64,000 nucleotides of DNA from Mytilus trossulus. Its lineage: Eukaryota; Mollusca; Bivalvia; Mytilida; Mytilidae. Position 1 is the first letter of the stretch, and each line of letters opens with the position of its first letter. Below the pieces are notes generated by a model, which made no database searches, was not told the DNA's origin, and saw only the letters and a list, made by a program, of their open reading frames with translations. The stretch spans positions 54,292,945-54,356,944 of the forward strand of contig NC_086384.1 of the NCBI RefSeq assembly GCF_036588685.1, written 5' to 3'. Shown in pieces: positions 1 through 10,229 of this stretch. The position numbers and the translations under genes were made by a program.

Positions 1-1105
1 GTAGACACGGACATGGTTAGACTTTCGTCTCCAGATGAAATATAGTTTCCAAATCGAAAACGAGATTGCACAAACGACGGCCACGGTGGCACATGATCTT
101 GAAACTATCCACAAATCTAAAAATATCTTAAAAAGTTAAAGTAGATTGCGTGTAAACGGGATTATGATAATTTTAGTCATTCCGCGTTGATGGTGAAAAC
201 AATCTTGAACTTGTTCACAAATTTAAAAAGATTTTTTTTTAAATCTATTCCGAGTGAACGCGAATCTGATAATTTAAATTGTTTTACATTGAAACGTTAT
301 AATTGTTTTAAAGCATTTTCTTATGATAGATCCGAAGAAATTCCCATTTCGACTGTGCAGAGAAGTTAGATCAAATCCAATACTTGGGGTTGTTAAACGG
401 ACATATGATACAGTTATAGAGGAGGTAATGACGTTTCCAACGAAAAATGTTATTTTCACGACGTCAAACTATGACATTTCGGGTAAAGATCAATTTGTGG
501 ACTGAATTTTATCATTCAAACTGATTTTAGTTGAAAACTAGTTCATGAAACCCTCTTTTCTAAAATGATAGTTTGTTTGACTACGTATAACGTTATTTGT
601 TTACCAATTTTCATGAAAACGTCAACAATGCAATTTTTTCAAAATATTGTTATTGAAAGTAAGGACGATTCAATAATTCCCTAATCTTGAAGTTTAATTT
701 CATCATGATCATCTCTGATTGGTTTTTTTATGATACCTCTTCGATTGTATGACGTCGAATGATCAACCAAACACAGAATGAATCGAATAGGTCAACTAAA
801 AAAGGTAGTACATGAACGCGGCTGTTTTTTCTTAATAAATTTTGAAGCATTTAGGAGTAAAATTAAAGACTGTTTTGATTGGATTCGTCAGTATCTAAAC
901 GATCTAGATCTAAAATTTTTATGACTTTATTCAAACGTACATCACCGTTTATTTTAGTTTATTCATTATTCCTCAAATAAGAAATAGTTATATAATGAGT
1001 ACAAAAAGAGAAAGAACATCTCGACTTCTTGACACAAGCTTAATACTTTATAATTTCTGAAGTAAAAGAAGAACCCACTAATTAAAACAAAATATAACCT
1101 TGCAT
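1..1105. other. Intronic or intergenic DNA left of the claudin-like exon
   Basis: AT-rich sequence with no convincing exon on either strand. The three short open frames at 187-505 overlap one another and resemble no family I know. It is most likely intron 1 of the claudin-like gene. Confidence 0.4.
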
Positions 1106-1125
1106 CTATTTATATGTTAACATAC

Positions 1126-1456
1126 TTATAACGCTGTTTATCTTGTATATTGGCGTATCTTCTCTACCATCAGATTTGTAAAGGGTGGAAAAATATTTAG
1201 CCAATAATGATAAATCAAAACATCCATAATGTTTAAAGCACCACTGCCAGAGACCAAGATATTCTGTCTCGGGTAGTTCATAAAAAGAGTAAACTTCTAT
1301 ATTTCTACTGTATTCGTGGAAAAAGAATTCAACTGATATCAAAATCCAAAATGGCGTTAAAAATCCAAGGACAAGTAAACAAAGTGCAACTAAAGTCACA
1401 GTAAAAATAACTTTGTTTAGTTTGGTCAAGAAATACCATTTTGATGAACATGACAT
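1126..1456 (-). CDS. Claudin/PMP22-like four-span membrane protein, first coding exon (partial gene)
   Basis: The exon encodes about 110 residues from the ATG at 1456. A short basic, aromatic N-terminus is followed by one strong hydrophobic segment (about residues 16-40, ending FLTPFW) and then an extracellular-loop-like stretch. That stretch holds the claudin-superfamily signature: Trp37, then Gly68-Leu69-Trp70, then Cys73 and Cys79. Claudin and PMP22/EMP proteins use these Trp and Cys residues in the first extracellular loop, where they shape cell-cell contacts or channel complexes. A GTATGT donor at 1125-1120 ends the exon in phase 1, and reading on into the intron hits a stop after a few codons. 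The remaining three membrane segments are expected in exons beyond the left edge; I found none in 1-1105. The family call rests on topology and the W-GLW-C-C spacing; another tetraspan family is possible. Confidence 0.6.
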
Positions 1457-2150
1457 ATCTATTTCTAGACTCGGTCACTCATTTGAACGTGCAAACAGCA
1501 TCAATTGAATGTATAAATTTCTGAAAAAGGTTTTTTTACATGTGGTGTGTTGCCGATGAGTTTCCGTTTTAAGTTTTGTACTATAAGTACCCTGCGTCAT
1601 TGATTGACTAAGTTTTAAGAGTATTTCCGCGTAGTAAATGTCCTGATAGATGCTCAATTCTGTACTACTCTAGTGTTTTGTCGGGCTTTTTTGTTGTTAA
1701 TGTTCTTTTTCTTCATAAACTTACAAAACCTTTGAATAGACTTATTAAGAAGGGATATAATTACGATACTGTTGTCAAGTCATTAAAGATTGCATATTTT
1801 GGCGTGAATATTGAGTCACTGATAAGGTCTTTGCGTCGGAACTAAACACATTTATTATAAAAACAGTTGTTGGCATGACACGGGTTGTGTTCTTATGATG
1901 GTATGATACTAAACCCCTAACGGGAAGGATCGTGCCTGATGTTTATATGATGAAATCATAATCTTTCAGTCAGTTTAATTGAAGTCTGGAGCTGGCATGT
2001 CAGTTAACTGCTAGTAGTCTGTTGTTATTTATGTATTATTGTCATTTTGTTTATTTTCTTTGGTTACATCTTCTGACATCAGACTCGGACTTCTCTTTAA
2101 CTGAATTTTAATGTGCGTATTGTTATGCGTTTACTTTTCTACATTGGTTA
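1457..2150. other. Upstream region of the claudin-like exon
   Basis: It should hold the 5' UTR and promoter of the minus-strand claudin-like gene. I see no clear TATA box or other coding sequence. Confidence 0.35.
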
Positions 2151-2219
2151 GAGGTATTGGGGGAGGGTTGAGATCTCACAAACATGTTTAACCCCGCCGC
2201 ATTGTTGCGCCTGTCCCAA

Positions 2220-2475
2220 GTCAGGAGCCTCTGGCCTTTGTTAGTCTTGTATTATTTTAAATTTAGTTTCTTGTGTACAATTTGGTAATTAGTATGGCGT
2301 TCATTATTACTGAACTAGTATATATTTGTTTAGGGGCCAGCTGAAGGACGCCTCCGGGTGCGGGAATTTCTAACTACATTGAAGACCTGTTGGTGACCTT
2401 CTGTTGTTGTGTTTTTTTATTTGGTCGGGTTGTTGTCTCTTTGACACATTCCCCATTTCCATTCTCAATTTTATT
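2220..2475 (+). repeat. Interspersed repeat, pair member of 19,490-19,735
   Basis: This stretch reappears in inverse orientation at about 19,490-19,735. Shared blocks include the run around GGGGCCAGCTGAAGGACGCC and the CCCCATTTTCATTCTCAATTTTA-like end. It is non-coding, and I recognise it as a common dispersed mussel repeat. Confidence 0.7.
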
Positions 2476-2909
2476 TTTCTTAAATATTCTTTTAAAGTTT
2501 TTGTTTGTTTGTTTGTATGTATGTGTGTTTGTTTGTTTTCTTGTTGTTTTTTGTGGAGGTCTTATACTTTTATGATTCTTTAAAACCCGTTGTGCCAGGC
2601 AGTACAAATTTAAAAACCCTCTTGCTGCCCTTTTGTTTTTCAGGGTTGCATTTCATATGCCAGAAATACGACCGCTCGACGTTTGTGACGTGACATGCCA
2701 AAAACTGACGTCATTCGATATATGACGTCATGCCGTAATGGCCGTTACATTTGTGAGACATTGTAGAAACATATTACACTTTTTTATTTTCTGTCTCTTA
2801 TTTTGATAAAGGTACAGCACTGATGAAAAGCTTGCATAAATTAAAACATGGACATATGTGTTCCTGCGGCAAAGTCAGTGTGGACACATGTGTTACTCTC
2901 TCAGCAAGA

Positions 2910-3180
2910 GGGTTAAGTAAAATTAAAAAAATACTTAAATCCGAGGAAAATTTAAAACGGAACGTCATTAATCGAATGGCAAAATCAAAAGCTCAATCAC
3001 ATCGAACGAATGGATGACAACTGTCATATTCAAGAGTTGGTACAGGCATTTTCTTATGTAGATAATTGTGGATTAAACCTGGTTAAGCTAGCCAAACCTC
3101 TCACTTGTATGACAGTCGCATCAAATTATATTATATTGACAGAAATGTATGAACAGAACAAACAGACATAATAGTTAAAA
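2910..3180 (+). repeat. Interspersed repeat (family also at 33.4, 41.6, 45.2 and 51.8 kb)
   Basis: It carries the shared blocks TCCGAGGAAAAT, GGTACAGGCATTTTCTTATG, GTGGATTAAACCTGGTT and CTTGTATGACAGTCGCATC. These recur in the same order at 41,570-41,770 and 51,750-51,910 and inverted at 33,430-33,560 and 45,190-45,480. The short open frame at 2823-3017 runs through it and is not a gene. Confidence 0.7.
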
Positions 3181-3588
3181 ATGTTAAAAATTGGAGGATG
3201 CTTTCAATGCAATTGTCCATAAAAATTTGTTTATGAAGGGTCTTTCTTAATATTATGTTATTTCATAAGACATTTTGAATGACATGATTATTTGAAGAGC
3301 CTTAAGTGAAGGTAGATGTCGAAGCTAAAACAAAAATAAAAGGAAGATAAAAAGTCACATCATCCTGTAATTAAGAATGGCGAATATATAATAAGAGATG
3401 AATTCCATGTGAAAACGGTAGAAAACAAATGACAATAGCTACGTATACTTTTAAGTGATTGGACTGGACTGATATCGAGAGAAGATTAATCAACATGTAC
3501 ACACAGTGTTTGCCTACTTGGGTCTGTCAGTATTCTTTAAATGCTAGTTTATTCTATTCTTTGTCTATTGCCCAACATTTTCAATTAT

Positions 3589-4340
3589 TTAAGGGGGCTC
3601 GCGGGTATAAATCGTTCTTTTTTCAAATATAGAATTTCGTTATTCTTTGGTATAAATAAACTCATCATAGATACCACGACTAAATTTAGTATACGCCAGA
3701 CGCGCGTTTCGTCTACAAAACACTCATCGAATAAATTAACTTTATCATATACTTAAAAGAATAAAATAAGGCCACTTTAAACTCATAATTTGACTTCGAA
3801 AGATTAATGTTTTTTTGTAAAGATACCTTTTTTCTGTTTGAACAAATAGGAGAAATAAAGGTAATATTGAAATACAAAAACACTAAATCACCGAAATCGT
3901 TTAAGTTTCACGATTGTTTACTTTAAAGTACAGCTTATTCGAAAATAATAATATAAATATATGTCACCGATGAGTTAAAATAAGTTATTTTAATTTTGAT
4001 ACCAATAAATTGCATTTTTTCACCAAAGGGAGATAATTTGGAGCTTTTTTAACGACATAAACATTTAAAAACAATAAAACGAATCGATTTTTTCTGGGGT
4101 GTAAACAAATAAAGATTAGAGAATGATAAGCAAAACAGAGAAAGTATAGAGAACAACGATTTAAAAATTGTAGAAACAAAACCTTAAGGTTGATCATCGG
4201 TATATATTTCATCATACTTTGCTAATATCAAGATTTGTAATGCTTGGTTTTTTTTAAATATGATAAAAGTATGGGTCACCGTGCTATTTTTAAAGCTACA
4301 TTGTCCAAAATTAGTATTTGCAAAAACGATTTTTTTTTCT
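3589..4340 (+). mobile_element. Non-autonomous TTAA-bounded element, copy 1 (right end lost)
   Basis: It begins TTAAGGGGGCTCGCGGGTA, the same end as the element at 23,078-23,647, and its interior matches that element in inverted order (the CACCGATGAGTTAAAA block and the AAAGGGAGATAATTTGGAGC block). A hammerhead-repeat fragment (3655-3730) is inserted near the left end. The right terminal repeat is not found before the hammerhead repeat at 4365. Confidence 0.65.
3650..3730 (-). repeat. Hammerhead-repeat fragment, family 1 (5' truncated)
   Basis: Read on the minus strand it has the 3' part of a hammerhead: stem-II strand, GAC, GAAA, the cleavage triplet GTC and stem-I strand TGGCG. The 5' part of CTGATGA and the pairing strand of stem I are missing. 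Its outer end carries the CTCATCATAGATACCA block seen with other family-1 copies. Confidence 0.6.
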
Positions 4341-4364
4341 TTAATAAAGGATGAAATAGAACTA

Positions 4365-4790
4365 GTTTTCAAAGGCACCAGGCTTATAATTTATAACGCC
4401 AACGCGCGTTTCGTTTACATAAAACTCATCAGTGACGCTCAGATCAAAATGGTTAGACAGTCAAACAAATATAAAGTTGAAGAGCATCGGGGACCCAAAA
4501 TTCCTAAAAGTACCAAACACGGCTATGATAATATATGCATGGGATAAGAAAATTTATAGTATATCGAATAATTCATACTTTTGCAAACAGTAAATTAAAA
4601 AAAAATGATCACATGATTTATATTCATGTCAACACCAAAGGGTTGACTGCTGAGTTGGTGATACCCTCGGGGACGAAACGTCCACCAGCAGTGGCATCGA
4701 CCCAGTGGTATAAATAGTTATCAAAGGTACCAGGCTTATTAATTATTACGCAAGACACGCGTTCCGTTTACATAAGACTCATAAAAGAGG
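4365..4790 (-). mobile_element. Decayed hammerhead retrozyme-like dimer, family 1
   Basis: Two hammerhead motifs lie in the same orientation (minus) with equivalent positions 352 nt apart: 4397-4440 and 4749-4786. The body between them matches the body of the element at 57,000-57,420, including the GGGGACGAAACGTCCACCAG segment. The first motif keeps CTGATGA, a GTTT/AAAC stem II and GAAA, but has lost the base at the cleavage site. The second lacks the 5' strand and has GGAA in place of GAAA. Both are probably inactive. The open frames at 4260-4717 are fortuitous. Confidence 0.6.
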
Positions 4791-5083
4791 GGCGAAAGAT
4801 ACCAAAGGGACAGTCAAACTCATAAATCTAAAACAAACTGACAACGCCATGGCTAAAAATGAAAAAGACAAACAGAAAAACAATAGTACACATGACACAA
4901 CATAGAAAACTAAAGAATAAACAACACGAACCCCACCAAAAACTAGGGGTGATCTCAGGTGCTCCGGAAGGGTAAGCAGATCCTGCTCCACATACGGCAC
5001 CCGTCGTGTTGCTTATGTGATTACAAATCCGATGAATAGTCTAATTCGGTGGGTCAAATTCATGAAAGGGAAGGGGATTGTAG
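4790..5083 (-). mobile_element. 3' tail of a Penelope-like element
   Basis: It directly continues the reverse-transcriptase remnant at 5084-5945 on the minus strand. The same tail (blocks GGGGTGATCTCAGGTGCTCC and GGGTAAGCAGATCCTGCTCC) recurs at 6170-6440, 46,380-46,660, 52,780-53,080 and 59,005-59,290, with a weaker piece at 31,200-31,380, always in the same orientation. Its distal end abuts a half hammerhead at 4786. Confidence 0.6.
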
Positions 5084-5945
5084 TTACGACGTAAGGAACA
5101 TATTCGATATCATTTGTGAAACGGTTATTCCATAACGGTCAACCAACTCGTGATGGCGTCCGTAAAATTTACGAAGGGATGATTTCAACTTCACCATTTG
5201 GAACTCTTGGTTTAACAGCTTCCTTGTGAGCAGTAACCCTCTATCAAGAAAATCATGATAGGAAATGCAAGCACGGGAATATCGTATCAATTGGTAGATA
5301 TATACCCCGTATGCAGGTGCTGCTGGAATGTTGCTACTTAGAAATGGAAAGTTCACAATTGGAAAGCTGAAATCATTTTTTTTGTCGTAAAGTTTTGTCT
5401 TCAACCGACCCTCATTATCAATTTATAGATGTAAGTCAAGATATGAAGCCGACTTAACTGTATATGTAGTATCCTTTATCTCCAATTCGATGGGATAGAT
5501 GCGTTCCACATAGTCACCAAATTTTGAATTGTTTAGTGAGAGAACGTCATCTATTTAGCGGAAAGTAGAGTTAAAGAATATTGCTAACTTCTTATCTTTC
5601 TTCCTAAGAAGTTCCTGCATGAAATCAGCCTCATAATAATAAAGAAACAAGTCAGCAAGTAGAGGGACACAGTTTGTTTCCATTGGGATGCCGACAGTCT
5701 GTTGAAAAACACGTCCTCCGAACGTAACAAATATGTTGTCAATCAAGAAATCAAGCATCCTGATAATATCGGTTTAAGAGAGAAAAAAAATTTGAATCAG
5801 AGAGATTCTTTACAAAGTAGGATTTATCCCTCCATAAGACAAGATACTTGTATCTACGTTGGCCATTCTTTTTTAATAAGCATAGTAATACCAACTCTTT
5901 TAATTTCTCTTTTAGTTTGGAATGTGGAATACTTGTGTAAAGAGT
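5084..5945 (-). pseudogene. Penelope-like element reverse transcriptase, inactivated fragment
   Basis: On the minus strand the translation resembles Penelope-like (PLE) reverse transcriptases: an LYTSIPH-type block, then GRVFQQTVGIPM, LLADLFLYYYEADF, the IDD part of the catalytic box, and a C-terminal region with FPIVNFPF, IPAAPAYGVYI, RYSRACISYHDFLDRGLLLT and LRKFYGRHHELVDRYG. PLEs are retroelements that normally pair this domain with a GIY-YIG endonuclease, and none is seen here. The copy is dead: a stop codon replaces the Tyr of the catalytic YxDD box (5557-5555), a second in-frame stop lies near 5421, and there is a frame change near 5760. It is truncated at about 5945, where another repeat begins. 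I call the family from recalled motifs, not a search. Confidence 0.75.
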
Positions 5946-5959
5946 AGAAAATTCAAATG

Positions 5960-6060
5960 TTTTAATTCATAAGTGACGCGCAGATCAAAATGGTTCAGAA
6001 AGTCAAACAAATATAAAGTTGAAGGGCATTGAGGACCCAAAATTCCAAAAAGGAGAAAGA
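5960..6060 (-). repeat. Hammerhead-repeat fragment, family 1 (ribozyme core lost)
   Basis: It holds only the flank next to the ribozyme (GTGACGCGCAGATCAAAATG, then the AAGTTGAAGGGCATTGAGGA block). The CTGATGA and GAAA segments are absent. Confidence 0.6.
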
Positions 6061-6169
6061 ACTTAAAAGGTGATCAGATATAATACGCACTGGATGACAT
6101 AACCAGTACAAAGAGGGATAACTCCAATTAAAATACACTGATATTTTTAGTGTTCCCGAATACGCAATT

Positions 6170-6440
6170 ACTATAAATTCGTGTGAGAAGAGAAAAAGAG
6201 GGACGAAAGATAACAGAGGGACAGTCAAGCTCATAAATCGAAAAAAAAAACTGACAATGCTATGACTAAAAAGAAAAGAAAAACAAACAAATAATAGTAC
6301 AAAAGACACAAAATAGAAAACTAAAGACTAAGCAACACGAACCCCGCCAAACACTGGGGGTGATCTCAGATGCTCCTGAAGTGTAAGCAGCTCCTTCTCC
6401 ACATGTGGCACGGCCACCCGTTGTGTTGCTCATGTATGGT
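6170..6440 (-). mobile_element. Solo Penelope-like 3' tail
   Basis: It parallels 4790-5000 block by block (GAGGGACGAAAGATA, GGGACAGTCAAGCTCATAAAT, GGGGGTGATCTCAGATGCTCC-like) but has no adjoining reverse transcriptase. The open frames at 5995-6493 on the minus strand arise from this repeat. Confidence 0.6.
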
Positions 6441-7590
6441 ATGTCATACATAAGAGATAAACTTGTTTTGCATTCATTATCTACGTGTTGCATTAAAGGT
6501 TGTAAGTATTCTTATCTAGATAATTGGAGTTAATTACGACATTGACTGGCTATACAATCCTCGCACGGTCGACATTCTTATAGGTACCACTTGTGCCCCT
6601 TAAATAGAAGATAGTAATTACAATTTTATAAGTCATAGTTTACGGCCAAACTCAGTAGGTTAATGGGTATAGACTACGACGGTTGCAACCTAGATAATAG
6701 CTAGAAGTAAATTAATGTTCTGACTACTGTCTTGTAAATCAGAAGAATTGAAATAGTTACCCATAAATGTCGTCTTTTGATAAAAAAAGTTTTTGAGGAA
6801 ACTATTCTTGATGAGCCAAATTTATGTGCATGCAAAATAAAGCAAGGGATGGTTTTATTTCATACTCATTTGAAAATTCCGGAACCATATAGTGTTCTTA
6901 AAAAAAAAAAATCAATAAAAAAAATGCGGCACCATGTAGGTTTTGCATATGTATTCGAAACCAAAGGTGTTAAAAATTGAGAATTTCCTATTGTTGGTGT
7001 TCCATTCTTCGACAGTCATATCCATTTGACACTATGTTTAATCCAGTGTTTATATACCTAAACATGTTATCTATGCGCCTGTCTGTTTTGTGGACGATAT
7101 GCACCTTTTAATTAAGAACTAATCGAAACTTATCATAAATACAACACCACATCCTAATTGTAAAGTGATGTTGTTTACCAAGACAGTAAATTTAGATATG
7201 ATCCGAAAAAAACTATTTTATCCTTTCGTTAAACTTATTCTTTTAATATTTCAAAACTGTAACTCGATCTTTGAATATTGTCTGATTGGTATAAATATTG
7301 ATTTTGTTATCAATAAATTAAAACCCAACTTAATACTATTTCTCTAATTCTATGAAAATTTATCCCTTTGCGAACCCATTGTATAAAAAAATTTAATCAA
7401 CGTGTGGTTGCTGGTGATCTCAAAAGATCATTGGATGATTTTAAGGGTCATGACCTTTTTAGCTAACTGGATGAATCAAAATTTGATAACAGGTGTTAAT
7501 GAAATTGACAACTTCGTGCAATGTGAAAGGCACTCGAAGGGATTTTTCGGTTAGCAAAAAAAATAAATATCTTTTTAATCATTAGAGAAA
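6440..7590. other. Unassigned AT-rich spacer
   Basis: No gene is recognised. The open frames at 6777-6980 and 7165-7347 are low complexity and match no family I know. Confidence 0.35.
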
Positions 7591-7591
7591 C

Positions 7592-7753
7592 AGATTCTTA
7601 CATAGTTACTCGTGGATTATCGGATTTATCCAATCTCGATAGTTAAATTATGAATTTTAAAGTCCTCGCCGAGGCGGCTCGGACTTTAAAATTGATAATT
7701 TAACTATCTCGATTGGATAAATCCGATAATCCACTGGTGTCAATGTAAGAATC
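7592..7753. repeat. Near-perfect 162-bp palindrome (hairpin MITE)
   Basis: The arms start AGATTCTTACAT and end ATGTAAGAATCT. Inside them, GTGGATTATCGGATTTATCC is matched by GGATAAATCCGATAATCCAC, closing on a short CG-rich centre near 7670-7682. It would form a long hairpin as RNA or single-stranded DNA. Confidence 0.85.
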
Positions 7754-7974
7754 TATATGTATACATTCACTGTCCAACAACCTATCGAAACTTATATATT
7801 GACATTGCACAGTGTCATATTTTCTCTGACTGTTAATGACGTCTTTATTCGATTGGATGTTGGGTGTGTACTGATTGGTATTTTAGTCTTGGATACATAT
7901 ATTTTGTTTATTATATGTTATTGGCTTTTGACTATTTTTTTGATAATTTAAATAGCACTACTATATCTTTATTT

Positions 7975-8335
7975 GCAAAACATAGGGAACATGTGTACTA
8001 AGTTTCAAGTTGATTGGACTTCAACTTCATCAATAACTACCTTGACCAAAAACTTTAACCTGAAACATGCATTTTCATTTTCTATGTTCAGTGGACCGTG
8101 AAATTGGGGTCAAAAGTTTTATTTGGCTTTAAAATTAGAAAGATCATATCATAATTAAGGAAAATGTGTACTAAGTTTCAAGTTGATTGGAGTTCAACTT
8201 TATCAAAAACTACCTTGACCAAAAACTTTAACCTGAAGCGGGACAGACGGACGAACAGACAGACAGACAGACAGACGAACGGACGCACAGACCAGAAAAC
8301 ATAATGCCCCTCTACTATCGTAGTTGGGGCATAAA
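7975..8335 (+). repeat. Interspersed repeat with internal duplication and GACA microsatellite
   Basis: A block of about 80 bp (AAGTTTCAAGTTGATTGGA to CCAAAAACTTTAACCTGAA) occurs twice, at 7998-8068 and 8174-8238. The second copy is followed by a short GACA repeat near 8250-8275 and ends at TAGTTGGGGCATAAAAAC, a repeat end I recognise from mussel DNA. Confidence 0.7.
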
Positions 8336-8630
8336 AACTTCTGATGGAAAAAGGAAGAAAGGCTTGGTTTAAAATTTAAAAAAATTGTACTGTTTCTTTA
8401 AATATTATATAAATTCGTGCAATATACTTGAAAACTTATTTGATACTTTAGTTGTTCCAATAAGGGACGACATCAAAAGTTCAATGTAGGATAAAAAAAA
8501 CTCAATTCGGATAGTTTTTTTAATGACCCCCTAACCCCCTAGCTCTTAACTTAACTTGGGAAAAATTTATTGACCCATATGGATATATGTAAAATCGATG
8601 TAGGATTAACAAAACTAGCAGCAAGTTTAA

Positions 8631-8648
8631 CCCCCCCCCCCCCCCCCC
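8631..8648 (+). repeat. Poly(C) tract
   Basis: Eighteen consecutive C residues. The poly-Gly stretch of the minus-strand open frame at 8551-8880 is read from this tract. Confidence 0.9.
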
Positions 8649-8746
8649 ACCCCAAACTATTTGAATTAAGCTTTTTATCCTTCATTGGTCTTTTGATGTC
8701 GTCCCTAACGCAGTATGATCGATGTGAAGTATAGGGTGTAGGCCAA

Positions 8747-8890
8747 GTGTTCAAGCATTCAGATCCATTTGAACATTTACACATAAAATTTATTAAAGAA
8801 ATTTTAGGGGTACAGTGCAAAACAACAAATGTAGCCTGTTTAGCTGAGACAAACAGAACCCCTTTGTACTTAAAATACATCTTTCAGCCC
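8747..8890 (+). pseudogene. C-terminal fragment of a non-LTR retrotransposon ORF2
   Basis: The plus-strand frame has FEHLHIKFIKEILGVQCKT followed by ACLAETNRTPL, the pattern (H-x-K-F-x-K-x-I-L-G-V, then A-x-x-A-E-L-x-R-x-P-L) found downstream of the reverse transcriptase in many invertebrate LINE ORF2 proteins. Nothing upstream continues it in frame, so it is a short relic. Confidence 0.55.
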
Positions 8891-10185
8891 CCTTTTTGTG
8901 TTTCAGCCATACCATTTCTAAACATTGTGAACTCACATAACACATATCAATTTTTCTATCAATAAATGTGAAAAATTAAATTTTCTTTTGTCAGACTAAA
9001 AGAATTAGAAAAAGGCCCCCATATATATATTGATATATGTAAGTTCAAAACCGACAGATCCATTTTCAGTAAAGAAGTAGGTCCGTTATGATGGCGGTGT
9101 GCTGCATGGTCGGAGTTTGTTTTTCTGATTACAAATGCTTATTTTTTTTGGCGAGGACATATTGTAAACAATTCAGTATTTACTGTTTCATTTTTCAGTC
9201 ACAGGACTCGTGCCGCTGGTAAGGTCACTTTTTTGGAATGTAAAATATATATCAATGGTGAGAACTTGAGAAATATGCCAATAACTTATTTCCCAGCCGA
9301 ACGTCAGTATCCGCTAAATTTGTATTTTGGTAATCCGACCGTTCATTTTCTTAAATTCTTCATTCAACTCCCCCTTCTTCCCAATAAATGATACATCATG
9401 ATCTGATTTTCGCTTTTTATTAATACCCGCCCCCTTTTTTATGATGAATTATGTACCGACTGATTTGACCCACCTGGGTTTTCTTCGTTTTTTATACAGA
9501 AGCAAATTGGGAGAAATCGTATAATTCCATCCAATTCTTGAGATAAATTGTGCACAAAATATTAAATTGATAATATAAATATACCGTGACCTAAAAATAA
9601 ACACAAAAAGGGGGGTCAAAGCGGCCGTGTTCCGGCTTTTATAAAATAATTTGTATGTACCTGATATATTTGTTTGTACATAAATATCCCCTATCTAAAA
9701 CACATAAAAGTTTTCATGTTTATTAAAAAATGTTTATTTAATGCGCCTAAAATTCTCCATTCAAGTCTATTCGCTCCTAACCTATTAACCGATTTTTTTA
9801 TGAAGGCCGGTCGCTGTTCACGCATAGACGACGTGAACGGAAAATAAATAAAGACTTTATTCATTGGAATATAACTAAATACCAATGCAACGGATCAAAA
9901 TAACATCGGTTTAAAATATACAATACAAGTTTATTAATGTGTCATATTTACGTAGAATCAAATTCAACAAGTCAATGATTTTCTTTTTCTAATAATTTTT
10001 ATGAAAAGGAAAAAGACAATAATATTTAATTTATCAAATTGGTACATTGCAGTCTATTTATCTTCTGGTAATTAGGAGTTTGATGAAAACACTGGAGGAG
10101 TTCCAAATAGCCTAGGAAAATTTTCAAACAATCGTCAATAGTACCAGCGTGTTTTGGGATGTAAACTGTAAATTAAAGAAAAATA
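8891..10185. other. 5' flank of the carrier gene
   Basis: No other gene is recognised. This region should hold the promoter and 5' UTR for the first of the three candidate first exons. I see no clear TATA element, and the minus-strand frame at 9691-9885 has no family resemblance. Confidence 0.35.
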
Positions 10186-10229
10186 ATGTCTGGAACTAAC
10201 CACATAGGAGTGCATTTATTGGCAGGAGG
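10186..10229 (+). CDS. SLC25A36: Carrier exon 1a (first alternative start)
   Basis: It encodes [14 protein letters not shown] plus a split Gly, ending in phase 2 at a GGTAAG donor. HLLAGG aligns with the start of TM1 in human SLC25A33/36 (VHLFAGG), making this the best match to the ancestral first exon. Confidence 0.85.

Noticed and set aside
5084-5404. Intact reverse-transcriptase gene
   Set aside because: The catalytic box contains a stop, a second stop follows, and the frame shifts; only a relic remains.
8551-8880. 109-codon minus-strand frame
   Set aside because: Its glycine run is read from a poly(C) tract, and the opposite strand carries a better-supported LINE fragment.
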